DNA of 64,000 bases. Source: Sulfurimonas sp. HSL3-7. GTDB taxonomy: Bacteria; Campylobacterota; Campylobacteria; Campylobacterales; Sulfurimonadaceae. This document shows positions 18,077 through 26,719 of the stretch, in pieces (positions within the stretch are counted from its first letter, which is position 1; each line of letters begins with the position of its first letter). The position numbers and the translations under genes are program-made. Where the stretch lies: positions 1,860,001 to 1,924,000 of the forward strand of contig NZ_CP147919.1 in the NCBI RefSeq assembly GCF_039645985.1. The letters are read 5' to 3'. The notes below the pieces were generated by a model that did no database searches, was not told the origin of the DNA, and saw only the letters and a list, made by a program, of their open reading frames with translations.

Positions 18077-18343
18077 CTATCTTACGACAAACGTACCGCT
18101 AAACGTCTCATCTGTCGCACTCTGTTCAATGTCATCTACACGGCTGGCTTCCGAACCGCGCCGTAACAGCGCAAGGAACTCCGCAAGCCGCTCTTCTTCA
18201 CAACTGACTACGGCTTCGACACGTCCATCGTCCAGGTTTCTGACATAACCGCTAAAACCTGCATCACCCGCATTTCTGGAGACATTGGCCCGGTAGAAGA
18301 CACCCTGAACACGTCCGGAGATTAAGAAACGGTAACTCTTCAT
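18077..18343 (-). CDS. acyP: Acylphosphatase
   Basis: 88 residues, the normal size. Hydrolyses carboxyl-phosphate bonds such as acetyl- or 1,3-bisphosphoglycerate phosphates. The phosphate loop is GRVQGVFYR with the catalytic Arg at 18, and the catalytic Asn is in GYVRNLDDGRV (N36). Cytoplasmic. It follows the outer membrane protein gene by 17 bases on the same strand, so they may be cotranscribed without being functionally linked. Confidence 0.93.
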   Translation of the reverse strand: MKSYRFLISGRVQGVFYRANVSRNAGDAGFSGYVRNLDDGRVEAVVSCEEERLAEFLALLRRGSEASRVDDIEQSATDETFSGTFVVR

Positions 18344-18360
18344 CTAAGGCTCATTCCTAC

Positions 18361-19008
18361 TTAGAACTTGTACTGGACACCGGCATAAAAGAGATAATAC
18401 TCCTGCCATAGGGACTCCGTGGAACGCTTGTTCGTATCTTCGTCCACTGCTGTCACTCTGTCTACATAGACATCTCCCTCCATGGCCGCTCTAAAACCAA
18501 GTCCCTTTAACACGGTCGGGTAATACTCGCCGCCAATCCCGAAATGCACCGTGGCGAACTTGTCTTTCAGATCATAGTAGCGGTCAGACTGATTCTGCTT
18601 CAGGTACCCAAGCCCCAGGTTCCCGAACGGCCGTAACTGACCGTTCAAAAAGGTGTAACCCGCATTGGCATAAACAGCAACGGCCTTCGGTTCCTGATGA
18701 TACTTTTTATACTCAAAACGGCCGTAATCAGTGTATGAGAACTCAACGCCTATGATCTTGTTGATCTGATACCCGGCGTACAGAAGGTACCCTGCATCGT
18801 TATCATTCAATTTGCTGGCACTGACCACATAGGTGTTATCCGGATCGTCCATGTTATAGGAGTTGTCGAAAAAAGTGGCGTAATAACCGCTTATACCAAA
18901 TCCGGCACCGATATAGAAACCGCTCCCGTCATTGGGTGTCTCACCCTCGGCATAGGCACCACCAACCAGTACAAAAGTCGCTGCCAACGACGCCATAACT
19001 TTTTTCAT
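18361..19008 (-). CDS. Outer membrane beta-barrel protein (OmpW/porin-like)
   Basis: 215 residues from the ATG at 19008, which has AAGGAGAAAGG upstream and a signal peptide (MKKVMASLAATFVLVGGAYA). The mature chain starts with GSGFYIGAGFGIS, alternates in the barrel manner (GYLLYAGYQINKIIGVEFSYT), and ends in QYKF, the aromatic C-terminus recognised by the BAM machinery. It belongs to the small eight-strand barrel class. The ligand is unknown. Confidence 0.82.
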   Translation of the reverse strand: MKKVMASLAATFVLVGGAYAEGETPNDGSGFYIGAGFGISGYYATFFDNSYNMDDPDNTYVVSASKLNDNDAGYLLYAGYQINKIIGVEFSYTDYGRFEYKKYHQEPKAVAVYANAGYTFLNGQLRPFGNLGLGYLKQNQSDRYYDLKDKFATVHFGIGGEYYPTVLKGLGFRAAMEGDVYVDRVTAVDEDTNKRSTESLWQEYYLFYAGVQYKF

Positions 19009-19096
19009 GACCTTTCTCCTTTCTTTTTGTGGCACCTTCTACGGCCCCATACCGATCTGACAGGTACCCCTTAACTCATCTATTATACACTTTTAC

Positions 19097-19786
19097 ATGC
19101 AAAAAAACTACAAAATACTGGGCATCGATCTGGGCGGCTGCATGAGCGGCAATTCCGCCTATATCCACGCCAACGTCGTTGACGGGAAAGTCGAGGTTCT
19201 CGAAGCGTTTAAAGAGCCGAAGCACAAAGACCACATCGCCTGTCAAGAGTACATTGTCGATGTCCTGGAACGCCTGGAGGTCGATGCCGTCACCGTCGAT
19301 GCGCCTTTGAGCCTACCCCTGCCCCTGCTTCACCCGCAGATGCCGACGCCGCCGAGAGAGGGATCGGGCGAGATCATCAACCCCTATCTCTATCGCTACA
19401 CAGACTACTACCTCTATAAAACATTCGGTCTCCGGCCGATGCCGCCGGCGGGCGACCGCATCGGCCGGCTGACCGCACGAGCCGTCGCCCTGCTGCACCA
19501 TTTCGACTACCGGTTTCCCTACCTTAGCGTCAAAAACAGAAAAGTACCCATCTACGAGGTCTACCCCAAACAGATCGCCCATGCATTAGGTTTTGCCGAC
19601 TACAAGAAAGAACCGCAACGCCTTCTGTCCCATTTTAATCAGAAACAGAATATGGATGAGCATCTTGTCGATGCCCTGCTCTGTGTCTACGGCGGCTACA
19701 AAATCTTGAGAGGGGAAACGGTTCAAATCGTTGAGGAAGCTAAAGATGAGGGGTGGTGTTTTCCAATTCTCGAAACGCCGCGATAA
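19097..19786 (+). CDS. DUF429 (predicted RNase H-like) protein
   Basis: 229 residues. The N-terminal GIDLGG (9-14) and VTVDAPLSLP are the acidic strands of the RNase H-like fold predicted for DUF429. EVYPKQIAHALG and the C-terminal DEHLVDALLCVYGGY also fit the family. A nuclease role is predicted, not proven. A decayed second copy of its last third lies at 20925-21101, on the far side of the lpxR-like gene. No close upstream partner. Confidence 0.82.
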   Translation: MQKNYKILGIDLGGCMSGNSAYIHANVVDGKVEVLEAFKEPKHKDHIACQEYIVDVLERLEVDAVTVDAPLSLPLPLLHPQMPTPPREGSGEIINPYLYRYTDYYLYKTFGLRPMPPAGDRIGRLTARAVALLHHFDYRFPYLSVKNRKVPIYEVYPKQIAHALGFADYKKEPQRLLSHFNQKQNMDEHLVDALLCVYGGYKILRGETVQIVEEAKDEGWCFPILETPR

Positions 19787-19800
19787 CAGCAGACGTTTAC

Positions 19801-20811
19801 CTAGTACGCCCAGATAAAAGTCAACCCGCCGTAACGTTCTCTCGATATGTCCTGATTAATGATGATATCGGTCTGTTGCAAAACAAACGAGGTCTGAAAG
19901 TCACCGATATACATACTGATATTACCGACCCATTGCGCGTTGAGCATTTTGACGTCAAGTCCGCTCATCTTTTCAGCCTCTTCCATGATATAGTTATAGA
20001 GGGTGGCTCTCATCACAAAACCGAGACTCATCGACCAGCCCCATGCACCGTTTCGCTCCCGTACATTTATATGTTCATTCCCCAAAGAGCCAAGATACTG
20101 TGAGGCGAAGACAAAATTATCCGGGACATTATCGCCGATACGCACCAGCGTTCCCAGCTCCATCTCGACTGCAGCATTGCCGGCTGTCGCCAAAAAATCG
20201 TTAAACCAGTCGACTCTGTAACTCTCTGCGAAATTGTATTCGTAAGAGCGGTTCCCATACCCGTAGCCGATCTCAAAGAAGCCTTTGTTGCCCAGCTGAC
20301 TATCCCAACCCTCTACGGCATCATTGTTGATGAGATCATGAAAACCGTTTTGTACCTCCTCCGCCTTTGCACTCGGCCCGATGACACCCACTGAAATATG
20401 ATAGGAATGAAGTTCCTCGCGATCCCATTCAAAAAGTCCAAATCCCATCCGTAGCACGCCGGCAAAAGGAATATCATCTGCAGCCGTGCCGTTATCATCA
20501 AAACTGGGAGTTACGATATATTGATTGATGAAGACACTGCTTTGAAAGTTCCGACCCGTGTCCAGTGTGTGAAAAGGGATCAGATCTGCAACAAAGATGA
20601 GAGCTTCGGTGTAAGCGGCTTCAACCCCTCCCGTACCGGAAAGTTCATCGCTCACCCATCCCAACGCGAGCCCGTTAGTGTAGTGCTGATCCGTTTTAAA
20701 TATGACATCATTGTGTATAAATCCGCCCACAGAACCGCCAAAGAGTTCTACTCCCGTTAACATATACAACAGAACAAATATTCTAAAAACTGCTCTTGTA
20801 AAGATATCCAA
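19801..20811 (-). CDS. LpxR-type lipid A 3'-deacylase
   Basis: 336 residues. After a signal segment (about 1-25) the chain opens GGFIHNDVIFKTDQHYTNGLAL, holding the Asn-Asp pair and the TDxxYTNG motif of LpxR/DUF2219 outer membrane enzymes. Further on, GVIGPSAKAEE, GWDSQLGN and the barrel strands fit. LpxR removes the 3' acyloxyacyl group from lipid A, changing outer membrane charge and immune visibility. It lies on the opposite strand between an intact DUF429 gene and its decayed copy, which suggests insertion or rearrangement. Family call good; activity inferred. Confidence 0.85.
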   Translation of the reverse strand: MDIFTRAVFRIFVLLYMLTGVELFGGSVGGFIHNDVIFKTDQHYTNGLALGWVSDELSGTGGVEAAYTEALIFVADLIPFHTLDTGRNFQSSVFINQYIVTPSFDDNGTAADDIPFAGVLRMGFGLFEWDREELHSYHISVGVIGPSAKAEEVQNGFHDLINNDAVEGWDSQLGNKGFFEIGYGYGNRSYEYNFAESYRVDWFNDFLATAGNAAVEMELGTLVRIGDNVPDNFVFASQYLGSLGNEHINVRERNGAWGWSMSLGFVMRATLYNYIMEEAEKMSGLDVKMLNAQWVGNISMYIGDFQTSFVLQQTDIIINQDISRERYGGLTFIWAY

Positions 20812-20924
20812 TACTATCCCGCCATCATCTTATTGATCCGGTATTATAACGCTTTACTCCGGCAGTATGGATTCATCCAGATCAATCGACCCAAACGACC
20901 AAGCAGACACGGGGTGATACCGAT

Positions 20925-21101
20925 TATAAAAAAGAGCCAAAATCTCTTCTTCACCATTTCGATCAAGATGCAAAGATGGGTGAACACCTCGTCGATGCCC
21001 TGCTCTGTATCTGCGGCCGCTGCAACATCCTGAAAGGCGATTATATTGATGTCGTCAAAGAGGCCGGTTCAGAGGGGTGGTGTTTTCCGATAACCGTGTA
21101 A
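20925..21101 (+). pseudogene. Decayed DUF429 paralogue (C-terminal fragment)
   Basis: This frame reads YKKEPKSLLHHF, then EHLVDALLCICG and EGWCFPITV before a TAA. By eye about 34 of 56 residues match the end of the intact protein at 19601-19786, and blocks such as GTCGATGCCCTGCTCTGT are identical in DNA. The in-frame sequence just upstream (from about 20862) only weakly resembles the family and has no start, so the first two thirds of the gene are gone. The rest of 20812-21171 shows no other gene. Confidence 0.8.
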
Positions 21102-21171
21102 ATCCGTTGCAGGTCTGTGTTAATTTTTATTTCGATAAAATATCCGCCATTTCAACTTACCAGGACATCAT

Positions 21172-21729
21172 ATGACAGCTCTAATCATTATCGGCGTCGT
21201 ACTGCTTGCGCTCGTGCTGATGTACAACTCCCTTGTCGGCAAGAAGAACCAGATCGAGAATATCTCCGGTAGTGTCGATGCTGTTTTGAAAAAACGCTAT
21301 GACCTCATTCCCAACCTTGTCTCCTCCGTTCAGCAGTATATGGCGCATGAGAAAGGCCTTTTGAACAATATTACCGAGCTTCGTGCCAAGGCGATGAAGC
21401 CGGATCTCTCCGACCATGACAAGATTACGCTCGACAAAGAGATCACCTCGGCACTCGGCTCTATCCTGGTCGCCGTCGAGAACTATCCCGACCTCAAAGC
21501 CAATCAAAACGTCATGCACCTGCAGCGCACGCTTCACGAGGTCGAAGCACAGATCTCGGCCGCCCGCCGTGCCTACAACCAGGCGGTCACCGACTACAAC
21601 AATGCCATCGAGATGATCCCGACCAACTTCATGGCCTCGATGATGAATTATCAGCGCAAAGAAGTTTTTACTATTCCCGAGACAGAGCGCCAAAACGTCA
21701 ATGTGAACGATCTTTTCAGCAAAAAGTAG
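21172..21729 (+). CDS. lemA: LemA family protein
   Basis: 185 residues. An N-terminal membrane helix (TALIIIGVVLLALVLMYNSL, about 2-21) is followed by the diagnostic KRYDLIPNLVSSV and long helices ending EMIPTNFMAS, as in all LemA proteins. Anchored in the inner membrane; the exact role is unknown, though LemA-type genes often sit with DUF3137 or TPM-domain genes, as here. The next gene begins 7 bases after its stop. Confidence 0.93.
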   Translation: MTALIIIGVVLLALVLMYNSLVGKKNQIENISGSVDAVLKKRYDLIPNLVSSVQQYMAHEKGLLNNITELRAKAMKPDLSDHDKITLDKEITSALGSILVAVENYPDLKANQNVMHLQRTLHEVEAQISAARRAYNQAVTDYNNAIEMIPTNFMASMMNYQRKEVFTIPETERQNVNVNDLFSKK

Positions 21730-21736
21730 TTAGCGG

Positions 21737-22699
21737 ATGGCGAGTGTCAATGATCTGACCGACTTTTACTACAATGAGCTCTACCCGGAACTCAAAATTC
21801 TCGAAGCAGAGCGAAAAAGGGTCAAATCAAAAGTGACGCTCGTCCTGGGTTCGATCGGCATTGCAACCGTAAGTATTGCGGCAGTTATCGGCAAAAACAC
21901 GGGGTTCAACGACACCCTCTTTTTTATTCTCTTTGCCGGTTTCGGCATCGGCGGTTTTGTCTATAAGTTTATGATCAAAGACTACACCGCCGAGTTCAAA
22001 CAGAAGATCATCCGACCCCTCATCCGGGCCATCGATACAGACCTTCGTTATGCACCGCTCCATCACGTCAGCGAATCACTCTTTTCTCACGCGAAACTTT
22101 TTACGCAGCGTATCGACCGCTTCGGGGGGAATGACCATGTAAAAGGGACAATGGATGGGATAAACCTACAGTTTTCCGACCTTCATGCCGAACATAAAAG
22201 CACCGATTCAAAAGGGCGTACCAGTTGGCATACCGTCTTTCAGGGGCTCTTTATCGTTGCCGATTTCAACAAACATTTCCTTGGGCATACGGTCGTGCTT
22301 CCCGACAGTGCGGAGAGTACCTTCGGCTCCTTTATCGGCAACTGGATGCAGTCGAACAACTACTCCCGTAATGACCTTGTTAAGATGGATGATCCTCTCT
22401 TTGAAAAAGAGTTTGTGGTCTACGGAAGCGACCAGATCGAGTCGCGCTATATTTTGACCCATACGATGATGAAACGTCTGATCGAGCTAAGGAGAAGAGC
22501 CGGAGCAAAACTCTATGTCGCTTTTAGCGGAACACACATCTATATCGCCATCGATTACAATGACGATCTGTTTGAGCCCAAACTCTTCTCATCCCTGCTT
22601 GAGTACAAGGCGGCAATGGCCTACATCCAGACGCTGCACCTGGCCACGGGCATCATCAAAGAGCTCAAACTCAACGAAAAACTCTGGTCTAAACATTAG
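21737..22699 (+). CDS. DUF3137 membrane protein
   Basis: 320 residues. Two close membrane helices at about 37-72 (VTLVLGSIGIATVSIAAVIG and the next hydrophobic stretch) precede a soluble domain with FHSHAKLF-like SHAKLFTQRIDRF, GLFIVADFNKHFLGHTVVLPD and VYGSDQIESRYIL, characteristic of DUF3137. Known partner of LemA, and the 7-base gap implies cotranscription and joint function. The start is the ATG at 21737 with weak ribosome-binding sequence, consistent with coupling. Function unknown. Confidence 0.88.
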   Translation: MASVNDLTDFYYNELYPELKILEAERKRVKSKVTLVLGSIGIATVSIAAVIGKNTGFNDTLFFILFAGFGIGGFVYKFMIKDYTAEFKQKIIRPLIRAIDTDLRYAPLHHVSESLFSHAKLFTQRIDRFGGNDHVKGTMDGINLQFSDLHAEHKSTDSKGRTSWHTVFQGLFIVADFNKHFLGHTVVLPDSAESTFGSFIGNWMQSNNYSRNDLVKMDDPLFEKEFVVYGSDQIESRYILTHTMMKRLIELRRRAGAKLYVAFSGTHIYIAIDYNDDLFEPKLFSSLLEYKAAMAYIQTLHLATGIIKELKLNEKLWSKH

Positions 22700-22739
22700 T
22701 GTTTTTCTGCTATCATCAACACTAAAAGGATCGTTACCC

Positions 22740-23297
22740 ATGACAAGTGTCACAACAGAGTGCAATCGTCTACTGCGCGGATTATGTAAAAAACTTCTTT
22801 TGCTTCCCTTTTTTCTGACCCTTTCTCTGAATGCACTGGAGGTCGGTACTGTTCCCCCTGAAATCACACTTAGCGGTGATGCAGGCGGCCGTCTGGACGG
22901 CAGCTCCTGGTCAAGCAGTGAACTCAGAAACAAGGTTCACCTGCTCTTTTATGTTGACCCCGATGAGAAGGATCTCAATAATGCGCTAAGCGATGCTGTC
23001 AAAGCGGCAGCGCTTGACCGCGCCAAATTTGCTTCCGTTGCCATTATCAACATGGCAGCGACCTGGAAACCGAACTTTGCCATCAACGCCGCCCTGAAAA
23101 AGAAACAGAAAAAGTTTAAAAAGACCCTCTATCTCAAAGATATGGACAAAGCGCTTGTCTCACAATGGGGCCTTGCCGACGACAACTCGGATATCATCGT
23201 CTTCGATCAGGCAGGCAAGGTGCTCTTCTATCATGCCGGAAAAGTAGAAGGCGAAAAAATAGAAGAAGTGATCAGACTTATCAAGGAAAACATGTGA
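22740..23297 (+). CDS. YtfJ-family exported thioredoxin-fold protein
   Basis: 185 residues from the ATG at 22740, which has AAGGA upstream; a longer in-frame opening overlaps the DUF3137 gene and is not used. A signal peptide (KLLLLPFFLTLSLNA) precedes a thioredoxin-like domain: VGTVPPEITLS, HLLFYVDPDEKDLN, and IIVFDQAGKVLFYHAGKV. The CxxC is absent, as in YtfJ. It is probably periplasmic; no substrate is known. The next gene starts at an overlapping GTGA. Confidence 0.78.
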   Translation: MTSVTTECNRLLRGLCKKLLLLPFFLTLSLNALEVGTVPPEITLSGDAGGRLDGSSWSSSELRNKVHLLFYVDPDEKDLNNALSDAVKAAALDRAKFASVAIINMAATWKPNFAINAALKKKQKKFKKTLYLKDMDKALVSQWGLADDNSDIIVFDQAGKVLFYHAGKVEGEKIEEVIRLIKENM

Positions 23298-24097
23298 ATT
23301 CAAACCTCTGGACATTGAGCGTTCAGGACTTCCTGACCAAAAAGATGCTGACCTATGCGTTTGCCCCCTTTCTCTTCAGCATAATCGTACTTTATGCCCT
23401 CTTCTTCTCCGCAGCCGATGCCGGTCTGGACAGCCTCAAAGAGAGTGTGATCCATATCGAAAAGATGCAGACGACGCAGGAGAACGGCATCGCGCACACC
23501 GAGAGTAGTGATGAGACCTACGTCGGCGGCAATGCGATCTTGGAGTTTTTGATGCAGTATTCCATCACCTCCTGGCTGGTCAGCTTCTTTCTCTTTACCG
23601 TCGGCGGGATGCTGATGTTTGTCGTCGCCATCTTTACCGCCATACTGGTGATCGGCTTTCTGACGCCGGCCATCTTGAGGGAGCTGCAGCGCCGTCACTA
23701 CCCCGAACTCACGCTCGACGGTCACGGGAATGTCTTTACCACACTCTTTCATTCGCTCAAATATATCGCCATCATGGTCATCTTGCTGATCGCCTTGATC
23801 CCGCTCTATTTCATCCCTGTGCTCAACATCGTGGCGATCAACCTGCCGTTTTACTACCTCTTTCACAAGTTCTATATGCTTGATGTCGGCACCACAGCAC
23901 TTCTAAAAGAGGAGTACCGGCAGATGATGTACTTTAATGCGAACAAGGTCCGTATTACGACACTGCTGCTCTATCTCATCTCGATGATCCCTTTTGCCGC
24001 ACTGTTCACCCCCGTCTTCAACGTTATCGTGCTGGGGCACACCGTCCTGCGCAGTAAAAAAGCGCAGCTTGAAACACCTCTTAGCCGAAGACCGTAA
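23294..24097 (+). CDS. EI24/CysZ-like membrane protein
   Basis: 267 residues from the GTG at 23294, which overlaps the preceding stop by 4 bases (GTGA) and has AAGGA in place. Four hydrophobic segments are visible (about 20-38, 80-112, 145-185 and 220-250), and the sequence LTYAFAPFLFSIIVLYALF with PVLNIVAINLPFYYLFHKFYMLD and PVFNVIVLGH matches the EI24 domain that includes the sulfate transporter CysZ. Sulfate transport is possible but the similarity is broad. Translationally coupled to the YtfJ-like gene. Confidence 0.78.
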   Translation: MNSNLWTLSVQDFLTKKMLTYAFAPFLFSIIVLYALFFSAADAGLDSLKESVIHIEKMQTTQENGIAHTESSDETYVGGNAILEFLMQYSITSWLVSFFLFTVGGMLMFVVAIFTAILVIGFLTPAILRELQRRHYPELTLDGHGNVFTTLFHSLKYIAIMVILLIALIPLYFIPVLNIVAINLPFYYLFHKFYMLDVGTTALLKEEYRQMMYFNANKVRITTLLLYLISMIPFAALFTPVFNVIVLGHTVLRSKKAQLETPLSRRP

Positions 24098-24144
24098 CCC
24101 CTTTAAGCTCTGTCGTCCTACATGATGCGCTAAGCTCATGGTGC

Positions 24145-24150
24145 TACAAT
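24145..24150 (+). promoter_or_regulatory. -10 box of the first EamA gene
   Basis: TACAAT in GTGCTACAATG. It covers an upstream in-frame ATG (24149), so that ATG cannot be translated from this transcript and the start at 24173 is preferred. Confidence 0.5.
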
Positions 24151-24172
24151 GTCAAAAAAAATTGGGGTTGTG

Positions 24173-25057
24173 ATGCTAAGCAGGGTTGACAGGGGCGTTC
24201 TCTTTATGTTGGTCAGTGCCCTTATCTCTGCACTCAACGGGGCTATTGCCAAGATATTGAGCGAGGATATCTCCGCACTCGAGATCGTATTTTTCAGAAA
24301 CCTCTTAGGCGTACTCTTTCTGCTCGTCATGCTCAGGCACACCCCGACCAAACTGCCCGGCGGCAAGATCCATCTGCTGATATTGCGCGGCCTGCTCGGC
24401 TTCAGCGCAATGATCCTCTTTTTCTACACCATCACGACGATCCCGCTCGGCGTGGCCATAACGCTGAACAAGACCTCCCCGCTCTTTGTCTCGGTGCTGG
24501 CCTTTTTCCTGCTCAAAGAGCAGCTCTCACGCAAGGGGGTCGCTGCCCTCCTGATCGGTTTTATCGGCGTGGTACTGATCACTAAACCGATCGGCCTGGT
24601 ATTTAGCTATGAGCACTTTTTGGGGATACTGGGAGGTTTTTTTGCTGCGGCCGCCTACACGACGATCAAGAAGATCAAACACATCTACGATGCGAGGGTG
24701 ATCGTTCTCTCCTTTATGACAACGGGGACGCTCTTTCCGCTTTTTCTCTTTTTGATCGCACCCTATGTAGCCGCGCCCGAAGCCGTCGCGTTTCTCTTTG
24801 TCGATTTCAGATTGCCGGACAGTGTCAAACTCTGGACACTTATCCTGCTGATAGGTGTTATCTCTACCCTCTCGCAGTGGCTGCTGACCAAGGCGTACAG
24901 CCTCTCAAAAGCGGGGGTCATCGGCGTTGTCAGTTACACCAACATCCCCTTCGCCATCGGCTTTGGCTATATGCTTGGCGATGCCTTTCCGGACTTTTGG
25001 ACATTCTGCGGTATCGGTTTGATCGTTCTGGGTGGCGTGTTGGTCAAAAAAGGATAG
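24173..25057 (+). CDS. EamA/RhaT-type drug-metabolite exporter, first copy
   Basis: 294 residues from ATG 24173, preceded by GGGG and lying 23 bases after a -10 box. Ten hydrophobic helices arranged as two EamA repeats (about 5-140 and 150-290). Markers are EIVFFRNLLGVLFLL, VAITLNKTSPLFVSVLAFFLLKE and the second-half VISTLSQWLLTKAYSL. DMT-superfamily members export amino acids, sugars or other small metabolites from the inner membrane. The substrate cannot be read. A second exporter of the family lies 0.8 kb downstream. Confidence 0.88.
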   Translation: MLSRVDRGVLFMLVSALISALNGAIAKILSEDISALEIVFFRNLLGVLFLLVMLRHTPTKLPGGKIHLLILRGLLGFSAMILFFYTITTIPLGVAITLNKTSPLFVSVLAFFLLKEQLSRKGVAALLIGFIGVVLITKPIGLVFSYEHFLGILGGFFAAAAYTTIKKIKHIYDARVIVLSFMTTGTLFPLFLFLIAPYVAAPEAVAFLFVDFRLPDSVKLWTLILLIGVISTLSQWLLTKAYSLSKAGVIGVVSYTNIPFAIGFGYMLGDAFPDFWTFCGIGLIVLGGVLVKKG

Positions 25058-25065
25058 ATCAGGCT

Positions 25066-25647
25066 TTATGCAGAGACGATCGTTACCAGTCGCTTCGCCT
25101 CTTCTAAAAAAGCGTCCAAGCTCTCCTGCGGTGCCTGCAGGTGCATCACTTCACCCACGGCGTCAAACTCTTTTTCAGTCACCTTGACACCCAGCTTCTC
25201 AAGTATATAATCCACCTTGCCGATGTCACTGTAGGCACATGCGACAACCAGGAGATTCTCTTTCTGGTAGGGCACAAGATTTGCAGCATTGACCGCCAGG
25301 TTCGCCGCATCGGAGTAGGCGCGCACCAGACCGCCGGTGCCCAGTTTCGTACCCCCGAAATAGCGCACGGTGATCACGGCGACATTGATCAGTTCACTGC
25401 CCTGAAGTACCGCCAGGGTCGGTTTACCCGAGGTCCCTTTCGGTTCACCGTCGTCACTGCTTCCCTCAACGACCTGATCGAACTCGTTGATATAGCGGAA
25501 TGCCGTGACAAAATGGCGGGCCTTTGGATGTTCCGCTCTGAGTGATGCCAGCACCTCATCATAGATGCCGTATGGTATCAGATGGGCAATGAACTTGGAC
25601 TGTTTTTCAATAAGCATCTCATGCGTATGGTCAGTGACTGTAAACAT
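25066..25647 (-). CDS. YigZ/IMPACT family protein
   Basis: 193 residues. The IMPACT N-terminal domain (about 1-120) has KQSKFIAHLIP, the family block SSDDGEPKGTSGKPTL, and VRYFGGTKLGTGGLVRAY, followed by a short DUF1949-type C-terminal domain. Members bind ribosomes or RNA in other organisms; the bacterial role is unsettled. It is single, convergent with the exporter gene before it and divergent from the next one. Confidence 0.92.
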   Translation of the reverse strand: MFTVTDHTHEMLIEKQSKFIAHLIPYGIYDEVLASLRAEHPKARHFVTAFRYINEFDQVVEGSSDDGEPKGTSGKPTLAVLQGSELINVAVITVRYFGGTKLGTGGLVRAYSDAANLAVNAANLVPYQKENLLVVACAYSDIGKVDYILEKLGVKVTEKEFDAVGEVMHLQAPQESLDAFLEEAKRLVTIVSA

Positions 25648-25843
25648 GACCGGATTTTATACCAAACAAGGTTATAGAGGACTGTGATTAAAGCGCTTCT
25701 TGAACAGGGTGCGACGGCGCACCGGGCAGCAGACAGATAAAAAAACAGTGCGGACATCTAAAACGACTGGTTATTTTACACCCTATTTTAATCCCCCATC
25801 CTTTGATGATTATGCTAGAATCACAAACAAAAAAGATGTGATA

Positions 25844-26719
25844 ATGCAAGAAGAACGCAAAGGCGAGATCTATATGCTGCTGCTCTCGCTTATAGAGAGC
25901 TGGTTTCCGATACTGTCACTCTTCAGTATCCCCCTTATCGGCGCGATCTACAGCTATACTTTCGCTATCGTTATCGCCACCGTCATCTTTTTAGCACTTG
26001 TCGTCTATCAAAAAAAAGTGCCCGAGCTTTTTCAGAAAAATGCCCGTAAAGACCTGCTGCTGACCACCCTTTTTATCAACCTCCTCTTTGTACTCGTCTT
26101 TATCGGCCTGCAGTACACCACCGCCGGTAATATGGCCGTCATCATCTTTCTGCAGCTTCTCTTTGCCTACCTCTATTTCAATGTCTTCGGCAGTGACAGG
26201 CTCAGTCCGATGCAGACGGCCGGCGCAGCGCTCATGGGAGTGGGGGCGCTGACCGTCCTGATACCGGATGACCTCAGTTTCAACAGGGGTGACCTGATCA
26301 TCCTGATCTCCGCAGCAATCGCCCCCTTTGCCAACCTCTACCAGAAACGGGCTCGCAGCTTTGTCAGTTCGGAGACCATTCTGGCCTTTAGAAACGTCAT
26401 TGCGCTGCCGGCCGTATTTGCACTCGCCTATCTCTTTGAACCGCTGCCGACCCAGGAGAACCTCGTCAAAGCCGCGCCCTATATTCTGATCATCGGTTTT
26501 CTGGTCTTCGGCCTGGCCAAGGTGCTTTGGATCGAAGCGCTGCACCGCATCTCGATCACCAAGGTGAGTGCCATGCTGGCCCTCCCGCCGCTCTTTACCC
26601 TGGTATTTGCCTATTTTACCCTGGACGAAGTTCCCGGTATCCGCCAGATGCTCGGCATCATTCCGATCCTGATCGGCGGCTATCTCATTACCAGACCCGC
26701 GAAAGAAGCCCATGTTTAA
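25844..26719 (+). CDS. EamA/RhaT-type exporter, second copy
   Basis: 291 residues from ATG 25844; upstream in-frame openings would place the start before the CTAGAAT -10-like box (about 25815). Ten membrane helices in two EamA halves: LLLTTLFINLLFVLVFIGLQ, MAVIIFLQLLFAYLYFNVFG, then GDLIILISAAIAPFANLYQK and a C-terminal LMGIGALT-like PILIGGYLI. Substrate unknown. Its 3' end overlaps mutY by 8 bases, giving an exporter-mutY unit. Confidence 0.86.
   Translation: MQEERKGEIYMLLLSLIESWFPILSLFSIPLIGAIYSYTFAIVIATVIFLALVVYQKKVPELFQKNARKDLLLTTLFINLLFVLVFIGLQYTTAGNMAVIIFLQLLFAYLYFNVFGSDRLSPMQTAGAALMGVGALTVLIPDDLSFNRGDLIILISAAIAPFANLYQKRARSFVSSETILAFRNVIALPAVFALAYLFEPLPTQENLVKAAPYILIIGFLVFGLAKVLWIEALHRISITKVSAMLALPPLFTLVFAYFTLDEVPGIRQMLGIIPILIGGYLITRPAKEAHV

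Noticed and set aside
23300-23866. Charged antisense frame across the EI24 gene
   Set aside because: It is the complement of membrane helices; the extreme Asp/Gln/His content is a shadow signature.
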